Source: Gemmatimonadota bacterium (lineage in GTDB: Bacteria; Gemmatimonadota; Gemmatimonadetes; Gemmatimonadales; GWC2-71-9). From it: DNA of 7,530 nt. The first letter of the stretch is position 1. Each line of letters opens with the position of its first letter. Shown here in pieces: positions 1 through 6,461 of this stretch. A program made the position numbers and the translations under genes. The notes below the pieces were generated by a model that saw only the letters and a program-made list of their open reading frames with translations, searched no databases and had not been told where the DNA came from. The stretch spans positions 1 to 7,530 of the forward strand of contig QHTX01000192.1 in assembly GCA_003220975.1 (NCBI GenBank). Direction: 5' to 3'.

Positions 1-881
1 GTCACTCGTCAGGAGGTGGAGCGCGAGCCTGAACGTTCGTCCGGTTCTCGGGGACTCATCGACGACCAGCACGAGCCCATCGAGACCGAGGAGTTCTCGA
101 AGCCGCTGCCGCTCGCCGCGAGGGAGCGCGTGCCCGGGGCGGATCGCGATCCAGTCGACCGATCGATGCCCCCGCAGGGTCAGGTGGGTCGCTAGGAGGG
201 GCGCGAGGTACGCGCCTGCGGTGCGCAACCCAATGACCGCCACTGGCGCGTCCGGATCGCCGCACGTCGCGTCAAAGCGGCAGGCGAGCGCGCTCACGTC
301 GTGATGCGTCAGGTCCTGGTTCCGGAACGCCGCCGGGACTGCCATCCGCCGGCGCAGCAAGCGCTCTGGCAACTTCGCTCTGTCGACGAGCTCGATGGCG
401 TGCCGCAGCTCGGCCCACTTCGCGTCACGGGGGTCCGCATTGGTCGCGAGAATCTCGCACGCCAGATTCACACATCGGTGCCAGTGGTGCCGCCAGAGCG
501 CGCCCACAGGGAATGGGCGTACTCGGTGCCGCTCTCGAGCAGATGGACGATGGCCCCGGGCATCCCCTTCAGGTACTGGGTTGGGTTGCGCGCGGGCCGC
601 GCCAGATAGTCGTCTACCGTACAGGCGATAGCGCAGCTGAACAGATAGACGTTGATGCGACACTCCTCGCGCTGCCAGTCGAGGGCGGCCACACGGTTGA
701 GGTCTTCCCGCAGTCGTTGGAACAGCTCGCGCACCGGCAGGAATGGGTTCAGGCACCAGCCGTACGATGTGTAGAACGCTTCCTCGGTCCGCTCGTCGGG
801 AACGGCGGAAGGTGATTCCCGCACGTGTGATCCTGCGCGATCAAGGGATGCGAGCTCCAAGACATGTGCCCACGGCTTCAC
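1..881 (-). pseudogene. Phosphoribosyltransferase-like protein, frameshifted and cut by the left edge
   Basis: As given, the first frame starts at a GTG (881-879) and stops at 470-468 after 137 residues. Protein-like sequence then continues in the neighbouring frame to base 1. The join lies near 490-505; one missing base there would give a continuous reading through HSLWAR and LWRHHWHRC. The downstream part holds a type I PRTase loop (GLRTAGAYLAP, about 202-243) and, at 34-72, VLVVDESPRTGRT, which fits the PRPP-binding pattern of an acidic pair followed by TGxT. Known PRTases transfer phosphoribose from PRPP or release it. The roughly 190 residues before the PRTase part match no domain I recognise. 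The gene lies 10 bases after the carrier-protein gene and appears to be in its operon. No strong Shine-Dalgarno is seen. It may be a decayed gene or an intact one with a sequencing error. The PRTase fold is fairly sure; the substrate is unknown. Confidence 0.68.
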
Positions 882-891
882 GCGGCCGTGG

Positions 892-1164
892 TCACTTTCG
901 AGCGCTCGCCCTGATGCCGTTGTGAGACTTGGTCGCTACGAACGCGGCGATGCTGGTAATCGTCCGAAAGTGATCGATCTCGAGATCTTCGAGCGACACG
1001 TGAATGGCGAAATCCTGTTCCAGATGTGCGAGGAACTCGACGAAGGTGAGCGAGTCGACGAGGCCGGTCTCGATCAAGTCCGTCTCGAGCGACGGGACCT
1101 GCACGTTCAGCTTGTCCGAGAACAGCGCGGCAATGCGGTGCTCGAGTTTCGTGGAGTCGGGCAT
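892..1164 (-). CDS. Acyl/peptidyl carrier protein (DltC/PCP-like)
   Basis: A 90-residue protein of the usual size for a free-standing carrier protein. The core reads ETGLVDSLTFVEFL, where Ser38 in the DSL motif is the expected 4'-phosphopantetheine attachment site. After it come the typical acidic helix II and a hydrophobic C-terminal stretch (TITSIAAFV). The GLVDS form resembles D-alanyl carrier proteins and stand-alone PCPs more than fatty-acid ACPs, which usually have GADSLD. It should be a small cytosolic protein holding an acyl or aminoacyl thioester made by the adenylation enzyme two genes upstream. The ATG (1164-1162) lies one base after the acetyltransferase stop, with GAGG about 9 bases upstream inside that gene, so coupled translation is likely. 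No phosphopantetheinyl transferase is visible here, so one encoded elsewhere would be needed. Confidence 0.9.
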   Translation of the reverse strand: MPDSTKLEHRIAALFSDKLNVQVPSLETDLIETGLVDSLTFVEFLAHLEQDFAIHVSLEDLEIDHFRTITSIAAFVATKSHNGIRASARK

Positions 1165-1165
1165 G

Positions 1166-1669
1166 TCACATGGCCTCGTGCTCGGTGGCCAGCAGATCGT
1201 AGAGCAGGCGATCGAGCCGGCGGCCGTCGATGCAGTGGCACTGGCGCTGCCGCCCGATGTACCTGAAGTGGAGGCGCTCGAGCACGCGCTGCGCCGGCCG
1301 GTTCGTCTCCAGGGTCCAGGCGTTGACGGCCTGAAGGCCCAGCTCGGTGAAGCCCAGCGTGAGGATCTTGTCGCACGCTTCGGTCGTGGAACCGCCGTAG
1401 CGCTTGTTGCCCAGCACCGCCCACAGCGAAGCGGTCTTGAACTTCCGATCCACGTTGGTCAGTCCCACCACGCCGACGGGAAGGTCTCCGTGATCAGCCG
1501 TGTAGGCCCGGATGACCTGGATCTCCCGTTGCGTCATGATCTTCAGCGTCACCGGCGTCAGCGTCTGGACGCCGTTGCCGAAGTCCAGCCACTTGTAGTT
1601 CTCCGGCTTGCCGAGCCAGTCCGCCGCCAGCTCGATCAGCTCCGGGCTATCCAGCGGCAACAGTTTCAT
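1166..1669 (-). CDS. GNAT-family N-acetyltransferase (RimJ/RimL-like)
   Basis: A 167-residue protein from ATG 1669-1667, ending one base before the carrier-protein ATG. The middle and C-terminal parts follow the Acetyltransf_3 (RimJ/RimL) layout: a beta strand ending in LWAVLG, the acyl-CoA pyrophosphate loop NKRYGGSTTEA, a helix (ILTLGFTELGL), then the strand-turn VNAWTLETNRPAQRVLERLHF and a final strand. Such enzymes usually move an acetyl group from acetyl-CoA to an amine. Enclosed between an adenylation gene and a carrier-protein gene, it plausibly acylates the amine of the tethered amino acid or of a later intermediate; this is inferred from context. The start is uncertain: AGGAGG (1687-1682) is 12 bases from this ATG but only 3 from an in-frame TTG (1678-1676), so I prefer the ATG. 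The gene overlaps the end of the adenylation gene by 23 bases. Confidence 0.86.
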   Translation of the reverse strand: MKLLPLDSPELIELAADWLGKPENYKWLDFGNGVQTLTPVTLKIMTQREIQVIRAYTADHGDLPVGVVGLTNVDRKFKTASLWAVLGNKRYGGSTTEACDKILTLGFTELGLQAVNAWTLETNRPAQRVLERLHFRYIGRQRQCHCIDGRRLDRLLYDLLATEHEAM

Positions 1670-3257
1670 GACTCGCAAACGCCTCCTGCAGCAGACGGCG
1701 GTCGAACTTCTCGTTCGCGTTCCGCGGCAATCGCTCGTACGCCATCCACCGGGACGGCAGCATCGGAGCGGGCAGCACTTTGGCCAGCGCGTGGCGCAAC
1801 TCGCCGGGGGTGACCGCTACCCCGGGCGACGGGACATAGGCGCAGCAGATCGCGGTGCCCTCGAAGCCGTCCGTCGAGACGGCGACGACGGCGCACTCCC
1901 GCAGGCAACTCAGGGCGTTCAACGCGGTCTCGATCTCGCCCAGCTCGATGCGATAGCCGCGACTCTTGATCTGGGAGTCGGCGCGGCCGAGGAAGTAGAC
2001 CAGCCCGTCGTCACCGATCCGGGCGAGGTCCCCGGTCCGATAGATGCGATCGGCGGGATCGGACGCGAACGGATTGGACAAGAACACGGCGCGTGTCTTC
2101 TCGGGGTCTCTCCAATATCCCGGGCTCAGGCCCACCCCCCTGATGTAGAGGTCCCCGACCTCGCCCGGGGGCACCGGCTGCAACCGCTCGTTCAGCACCA
2201 GCAGCTCCTCACCCGCGCAGGGCGAACCGATCGGGATCGCTCCCCGATCGTCCTCCGGACAGCTCGGCACCGTGTAGTAGCTGCTGGCGATGGTGGTCTC
2301 GGTGGGCCCGTACAGGTTCGTGAACGTCACGTGGGGCAACCGCGTCATCCAGTACCGGAGCGCCGGCGTCGGGAAGACCTCTCCGCACCACAGCAGCCGT
2401 CGCAGGGTGGGGAAGTCGTCGAACCGCACCACGTCGAACTTGGCCAGGTAACTGAGCAGCGACGGCACGGAGAACCACTGCGTCAGCTCCGCGGCGCGGA
2501 TGAACTGCGCCAAGGCGGTGGGGAGCAAGTTGAGGTCGGGCGGCACCAGGTGGATCTGGGCGCCGGCCGCGAACGTCCCGAACACGTCGAACGTCGACAA
2601 ATCGAAATGCAATGGCGGATGGCCCGAGATCCGGTCCGCCGGCCCGAGCCCGAAGTAGCGCTTCGCCCACTCCACGAAGCGGATCACGCTGCCGTGCGTG
2701 ATGACCACCCCTTTCGGCGTGCCCGTCGAGCCCGAGGTGAACAGGATGTGCGCGGCATCGCCCGGCCCGTTGCGGCAGTCCGGCGGGCCGGTTGGAGCGC
2801 GCCGCACGTCCTCGAGCGAGAACGCGGGCGCGACGTGCTCCTGCACCGCCCGCTCACCATCCAGCCACCCGACCGCAATCGACGCCCGCAGCCGCTCGTC
2901 CGTGAGCAGTTCGTCGAGCAGCAGCGCCGCGCGGGAACCCGCCAGAATCACCCGTGGCTCTCCCGACCGCACGATCTTGGCGACCCGCGGGGCAGGGCTC
3001 GACGGATCGACCGGGATGTAGATGCCGTCGGCCTTCAGGATTCCCAGCATGCTCACGATGGCCAGGGGCGACTTGGGGAGCAGAAAGCAGACCCGGTCGC
3101 CGCGCCCGCACCCGGCTGCTCGCAACGTGCGCGCCAGCTGGTCGCTCAGGGCGTCCAGCTGCCCGTACGTCAACCGCTCGGCGCCCATCACGAGTGCCGT
3201 CGCGTCCGGACGGCGCTCCGCCTGGTCCGTCACCCATTGCTGAAGCAGCGAGGTCAT
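1647..3257 (-). CDS. Stand-alone adenylation enzyme (amino acid-carrier protein ligase, ANL superfamily)
   Basis: A 536-residue enzyme, close to the normal length of one A domain with no fused condensation or carrier domain. The motifs appear in order: A3 P-loop ILFTSGSTGTPKGV (171-184), A4 FDLSTFDVF (218-226), A5 NLYGPTE (314-320), A7 YRTGD (406-410), the hinge/A8 region from GRADSQIKSRG to LGEIE (424-443), and A10 NEKFDRR with the catalytic Lys517. It should form an acyl-AMP and load the acid onto a carrier-protein thiol, most likely the product of 892-1164. D219, equivalent to Asp235 of GrsA, favours an alpha-amino acid. By-eye pocket residues are D, L, F, S, L, C, L, I, A, K. The ATG overlaps the stop of the monooxygenase gene as ATGA, which sets the start. 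DltA-like and NRPS-like assignments both remain possible. Confidence 0.95.
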   Translation of the reverse strand: MTSLLQQWVTDQAERRPDATALVMGAERLTYGQLDALSDQLARTLRAAGCGRGDRVCFLLPKSPLAIVSMLGILKADGIYIPVDPSSPAPRVAKIVRSGEPRVILAGSRAALLLDELLTDERLRASIAVGWLDGERAVQEHVAPAFSLEDVRRAPTGPPDCRNGPGDAAHILFTSGSTGTPKGVVITHGSVIRFVEWAKRYFGLGPADRISGHPPLHFDLSTFDVFGTFAAGAQIHLVPPDLNLLPTALAQFIRAAELTQWFSVPSLLSYLAKFDVVRFDDFPTLRRLLWCGEVFPTPALRYWMTRLPHVTFTNLYGPTETTIASSYYTVPSCPEDDRGAIPIGSPCAGEELLVLNERLQPVPPGEVGDLYIRGVGLSPGYWRDPEKTRAVFLSNPFASDPADRIYRTGDLARIGDDGLVYFLGRADSQIKSRGYRIELGEIETALNALSCLRECAVVAVSTDGFEGTAICCAYVPSPGVAVTPGELRHALAKVLPAPMLPSRWMAYERLPRNANEKFDRRLLQEAFASHETVAAG

Positions 3258-4282
3258 CGCGTCACCAGATCCACGGCCCGCTGGAAGGCCTGGCTCGCGT
3301 GGTGCAATTCCTCCTCGGTGGGCGGAATGTCGAGGATGAACGACCGGTACCCGAGCCCGATGTAGCGAGCCAACTCCTCCCCCACGCGCTCGTAGCTGCC
3401 CACGAGGTACGGGCACATGGTCTTGTAGTTCTGGAACGGGACGAGCCAGTAGGGACTCTCGCCCGAGGCAGTCGCGGCGGCCAGGTCGGACAGCTGCTTG
3501 TGCCAGGCCGAGTCCGAAACCTTCATCGCCAGCTGGTGGGTCAGCTGTCCCTTGCGGTCTTCGGGAAACCGCTCATGGGCCGTCTGCCATGCCTCGTCGC
3601 CGTCCTCGCGGGCGATGATGCCGACCCGCACGCCCGCGCCCACCCCCTCGTCCGACGCGACCTCCTCGCCGGGCGCCTTGGGGTACTTGACCGCCGTCGC
3701 GCCGATGGCCTTCGCCGCGGCGAGCCCGGCGTCCGACGAGCCGGACACGAAGATGCCGGGGAACAGGTGACTCGGCAGCGAGGGCGTCAGCTTGAGATTC
3801 TTGACCTGGTAGAACTCGCCGTCGTACGACAGGGCGGAGGCCCCGTTCAGGAGCTCGCGGATGATGAGGGTGTACTCGATCAGGCGATCGTACCGCTTGT
3901 CGTGCGGGGTCGGGTCGTTCAGCGCGACCAGGTCATTCTTGAATCCGCCCGCCACCATGTTCAGGTAGATGCGTCTCCCGTACAGATGGCCGAAGGACGC
4001 CGCCATTTTGGCGACGGCGTACGGGTGCATGTAGATCGGCTGCACGGCGACGAGCGGACACAGCCGCGTCGTGCTCTGGATGATGACGTGCGACACCAGC
4101 CACGGATCGACGAGGCGATTGTCGGAATAGACGAGAATGCCTTTGCACCCGACCCGCTCGCTCCAGCGGGCGACATCGGCCACCCGGCGGACGTAGGTCT
4201 CTCGATCTCCGTCGCTGGACTGCGCGCAGGTCGCGAACAGGTCGAGAGTGACGTCAGCCGCACCGTCCAGACCGTTGTTCAC
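3254..4282 (-). CDS. Luciferase-like flavin-dependent monooxygenase (SsuD-like)
   Basis: A 342-residue protein matching the bacterial luciferase-like/alkanesulfonate monooxygenase barrel family. Recognisable stretches are AVQPIYMHPYAVAKMAASF (79-97), GRRIYLNMVAGG (102-113), the HDKRYDRLIEY helix (127-137), a segment ending in LLNG, and FVSGSSDAGLAAAKAIG (178-194), which corresponds to the phosphate-binding GGSS region of SsuD. The family uses reduced FMN (or F420 in some branches) with oxygen to hydroxylate or cleave substrates. No flavin reductase is visible in the window. The GTG start (4282-4280) has AGGAG 7 bases upstream, the best ribosome site of the operon; reading further upstream gives only low-complexity sequence. 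As the first gene of an operon with an A domain and a carrier protein, it probably oxidises the tethered acid or its product. The cofactor and substrate cannot be read from sequence. Confidence 0.9.
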   Translation of the reverse strand: MNNGLDGAADVTLDLFATCAQSSDGDRETYVRRVADVARWSERVGCKGILVYSDNRLVDPWLVSHVIIQSTTRLCPLVAVQPIYMHPYAVAKMAASFGHLYGRRIYLNMVAGGFKNDLVALNDPTPHDKRYDRLIEYTLIIRELLNGASALSYDGEFYQVKNLKLTPSLPSHLFPGIFVSGSSDAGLAAAKAIGATAVKYPKAPGEEVASDEGVGAGVRVGIIAREDGDEAWQTAHERFPEDRKGQLTHQLAMKVSDSAWHKQLSDLAAATASGESPYWLVPFQNYKTMCPYLVGSYERVGEELARYIGLGYRSFILDIPPTEEELHHASQAFQRAVDLVTR

Positions 4283-4289
4283 GGACTCG

Positions 4290-4297
4290 CTCCTCTC
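4290..4297 (-). promoter_or_regulatory. Shine-Dalgarno site of the monooxygenase gene
   Basis: On the minus strand the bases read GAGAGGAG. The AGGAG core is 7 bases from the GTG at 4282-4280. This decides the non-ATG start of the first operon gene. Confidence 0.7.
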
Positions 4298-4430
4298 TGT
4301 TCTGGGGGATGGGCCTTCGTCTCGTGCGCAGACGCGCGGCCCCACTCGCCTGGGCGGCTGGTGCATGGGCGGTGCCAGCGGGAGCGGCGCGGCCAGTGCG
4401 ACGGCGCGGGGACTCGCGCGCACGACGTGG

Positions 4431-4448
4431 TGTGGCGGGCGCGCCACA
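4431..4448. repeat. Perfect inverted repeat in the divergent region
   Basis: TGTGGCG, four bases, then CGCCACA: a perfect 7-base inverted repeat with a 4-base loop. An outer pair, CGTGG at 4426-4430 and CCACG at 4461-4465, nests around it asymmetrically. It sits about 60-75 bases before the GTG of the plus-strand gene. It could be an operator or an RNA hairpin in a leader. It lacks a T tract, so it is not a typical intrinsic terminator. In such GC-rich sequence chance is a real alternative. Confidence 0.45.
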
Positions 4449-4505
4449 GCTTGTGGTAGCCCACGCGGCGCGCGGGCGGCTCGAAGTTTGCCTGCTCAAC
4501 AGAGC

Positions 4506-5498
4506 GTGGTGGCCCTCACGATCGAACGCTGCGACAGCCTCGCGCACGGCGACGAGATCAAGGCGCTGTTCCTTCGGAACGATCGTCCGACATTCCCGGC
4601 GTTCTTCGACCGCGCCTACCCCTACGCCGTGTCGGCGGGCGCGCGGAGCTGGGTCGCCCGCGATGGGCGGGGCGTCATGGTCGGGCATTTGGCAGCCTTC
4701 CCCCGAGTGTTCCGCGACGCGACCCGAGTGGCGCGTGCCGCGTTGCTGGTCGACAACGTGTTCGACGCCGCGCACCGGAACTTTTGGTCGGCGGTGGAGC
4801 TGTGTCGGCGGGCGCTGGCGGACTTGAGCGCCACGGGGGACTTCGACTTCGCCTACACCGATCCGACGCCACCCGGCCTCGCCCTCGTTCGGGCGCTGCG
4901 CTTCACCCAGGTCGGCACCCTGCACCGCTTCGTCCTGCCGCTCCAGCCCCTGTATCTCGGATTCTTTCGGATCAAGGCGCGAGCGGAGCCGCTGTCGGTG
5001 GAGCGCGTGGGTGGTCGGGATGACGCACGCATCGCCGCCGCGCTGCGAGCGCTCCGGCCGGGCGCCCGGTTCCGGGGGGAACGCTCGCTGGACCTGTACG
5101 CCACGCGCCTCGGGGGCGAGACGATTCCCAACTGGCAGTGGCTGTTGCTGCGAGCGGAGCGTGAGGGGGGAGGGGGGACCGCGGTCGCCGGCCTGGTCTT
5201 GACGGCGCGACCGCCTGGCGCGGCGACCGCGAGCGTCGTCGATGCGGTGTGGGACGATGCCCGAGTGTCTCCGGCATCCGTGCTGCACGCCGTCGCCCGG
5301 GCAGCGAGAGACGACGGGTGCAAGAAGTTGAGCATGTTCACCCTGGCCGAGTCCGCGTTGGCACGCTCCCTTAAGGCATGCGGGTTCGTGCGGCGCGCCG
5401 ACGCGCTTCCCGTGGTGGTGCACCTGAGTCGGGAGGGCGCCGAACTTCCGCCGATTCGGGACTGGTCGATGACCTACTTCGATGGCAGCGCCTGGTGA
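4506..5498 (+). CDS. GNAT-fold acyltransferase, probably two GNAT lobes
   Basis: From the GTG at 4506 the product is 330 residues. The N-terminal half has GNAT-like features: LVDNVFDAAHRNFW (81-94), a helix, then FAYTDPTPPGLALVRALRF (116-133), resembling the strand and helix that end in the gxGF turn. The C-terminal half repeats the pattern, with SVLHAVARAARDDGCKKLSMF (258-278) and SLKACGFVRR (288-297). It ends in DWSMTYFDGSAW, a tail like that of GNAT-like proteins from glycan clusters. Known relatives transfer acyl or aminoacyl groups; the substrate here is unknown. The start is uncertain: GTG occurs at both 4506 and 4509, no clear ribosome site precedes either, and the frame stays open upstream to 4248 in non-protein-like sequence. 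Its stop overlaps the start of the glycosyltransferase gene, so the two are probably co-translated. No signal peptide or membrane segment is seen. Confidence 0.78.
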   Translation: MVALTIERCDSLAHGDEIKALFLRNDRPTFPAFFDRAYPYAVSAGARSWVARDGRGVMVGHLAAFPRVFRDATRVARAALLVDNVFDAAHRNFWSAVELCRRALADLSATGDFDFAYTDPTPPGLALVRALRFTQVGTLHRFVLPLQPLYLGFFRIKARAEPLSVERVGGRDDARIAAALRALRPGARFRGERSLDLYATRLGGETIPNWQWLLLRAEREGGGGTAVAGLVLTARPPGAATASVVDAVWDDARVSPASVLHAVARAARDDGCKKLSMFTLAESALARSLKACGFVRRADALPVVVHLSREGAELPPIRDWSMTYFDGSAW

Positions 5499-6457
5499 AC
5501 CTCACGCGCCTGCTCGACGTGCGCACCTGGCCGGACCTGGCGACCGAGGCTGTGCTGCGAGTGGGCGGTCGGCTGCACGGACTTGAGCCGCCGTCCGACC
5601 TGCCGGCCGAGGTACGACAGCGGGTGACCGTCCGCTGGCCCCGCGCCTATCACTGGCCGTCCTACGCCAAGGGGGGAGACCAGCTGCGGGAGCTGCTCCG
5701 GCGCCGCGTGAGACTGGTGAGCGCGCAGCTGCCGCAACCCTATCGAGGCACCATCCTCACCGAGTTCGAGGTCGATGGCAGGGTGCACAAGGTGGCCTTC
5801 AACGTCGCCGATTACCCCGAGCAGCTCGACGCCGAGTGCACGCGCGAGAGCGTGGTGACGTTCAAGTTCCAATATCGCCGGGAGGGGTATGGTCAGCTGC
5901 CCGTCGTACCGGCCGGGTACCTGCCTGCTTCTCCGATGCTGTACGACCTGCTGGGCTACCTCCGGCGGGCGAAGGATCGACGGCCTAGTCTGTTCGACGT
6001 GTATGGCCGCTTCAGCCTGGAGTTCTCGCCCGGTGTGCGGGGAGACGCGCTACGGCACTTGGGCCGTACGGCGCTGTTCCGGTTCCACGGGGGCGACCGG
6101 ATGGTTCGCTACAGCCGGTACCTGAGGGAGATCGCTCGCTCCAAGATCTGCATCGACCTTCCCGGACAGGGACCGTTTTGTTTCCGTCTGGTGGAGTATC
6201 TGGCGGTCGGATCCTGTGTGGTCGCGATGCCGCATGGCACGAGCCTTCAGACGCCGTTGGTCGACGGCGTCCACCTCGCGTACTGCCAGGATGGTCCCCC
6301 GGATCTGATCCGGCGCTGTCGCGTGCTGCTGGAAGATCCTTCCCGCCGGCGCGCGATGGAGGTCGCGGCGAGAGAGTTCTTCGATCGGTACCTGCACCGG
6401 GATCGACTGTCGGCCTACTATCTGACGACCGTCCTGGCCGCGGCGGGAGAGGCGTGA
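5495..6457 (+). CDS. Glycosyltransferase-like protein (GT-B/exostosin-like C-terminal half)
   Basis: The GTG at 5495 overlaps the preceding TGA as GTGA and gives 320 residues. The frame is open further upstream, but no other start codon occurs in the nearby in-frame codons and that stretch lies inside the GNAT gene. The C-terminal half resembles the donor-binding lobe of GT-B and exostosin-type enzymes: RSKICIDLPGQGPFCFRLVEYLAVGSCVV (215-243, with Glu234 where family 1/4 enzymes carry an acidic residue), then MPHGTSLQTPLVDGVHLAYC and a final helix (DRYLHRDRLSAYYL) like those closing this fold. The role would be transfer of a sugar from an activated donor to an unknown acceptor. The N-terminal half is less recognisable. 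No transmembrane segments are seen, so it is probably cytosolic or peripheral. It meets the methyltransferase gene tail to tail with 4 bases between stops and no clear terminator. Confidence 0.75.
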   Translation: MNLTRLLDVRTWPDLATEAVLRVGGRLHGLEPPSDLPAEVRQRVTVRWPRAYHWPSYAKGGDQLRELLRRRVRLVSAQLPQPYRGTILTEFEVDGRVHKVAFNVADYPEQLDAECTRESVVTFKFQYRREGYGQLPVVPAGYLPASPMLYDLLGYLRRAKDRRPSLFDVYGRFSLEFSPGVRGDALRHLGRTALFRFHGGDRMVRYSRYLREIARSKICIDLPGQGPFCFRLVEYLAVGSCVVAMPHGTSLQTPLVDGVHLAYCQDGPPDLIRRCRVLLEDPSRRRAMEVAAREFFDRYLHRDRLSAYYLTTVLAAAGEA

Positions 6458-6461
6458 GGTG

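Larger units (their letters stand above)
4283..4505. promoter_or_regulatory. Divergent intergenic region, presumed promoters in both directions
   Basis: This gap of about 223 bases separates the minus-strand operon from the plus-strand GNAT/glycosyltransferase pair and should contain both promoters. I found no convincing -35/-10 pair on either strand; it is as G+C-rich as the genes. The one clear structure is the inverted repeat at 4431-4448. The region is open in several frames, but those translations are low-complexity (Arg, Ala and Gly rich) and look like chance. If the plus-strand gene starts further upstream, for instance at the in-frame ATG near 4359-4361, the gap would be shorter. Confidence 0.5.

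Noticed and set aside
468..510. Programmed ribosomal frameshift in the PRTase-like gene
   Set aside because: No slippery heptamer or poly-A/poly-G run and no obvious downstream pseudoknot is visible; a mutation or sequence error is simpler.
1004..1813. Plus-strand open frame of 269 codons
   Set aside because: Antisense to the carrier-protein and acetyltransferase genes, both of which carry clear family motifs.
1608..3365. Plus-strand open frame of 585 codons
   Set aside because: It lies antisense to the adenylation gene, which has every core motif. The product is Arg/Gln/His-rich with no recognisable domain, as expected of a GC-rich shadow frame.
3258..3416. Longer N-terminus for the adenylation enzyme
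   Set aside because: The frame is open upstream, but the sequence there lies within the monooxygenase gene and is not A-domain-like; the ATGA overlap start gives the normal A-domain beginning.
2954..4459. Plus-strand open frame of 501 codons
   Set aside because: Antisense to the monooxygenase and the start of the adenylation gene; low-complexity product without family motifs.
4254..5423. Minus-strand open frame of 389 codons
   Set aside because: Antisense to the GNAT-fold gene on the plus strand; composition is that of a shadow frame and it would overlap the start of the monooxygenase gene.
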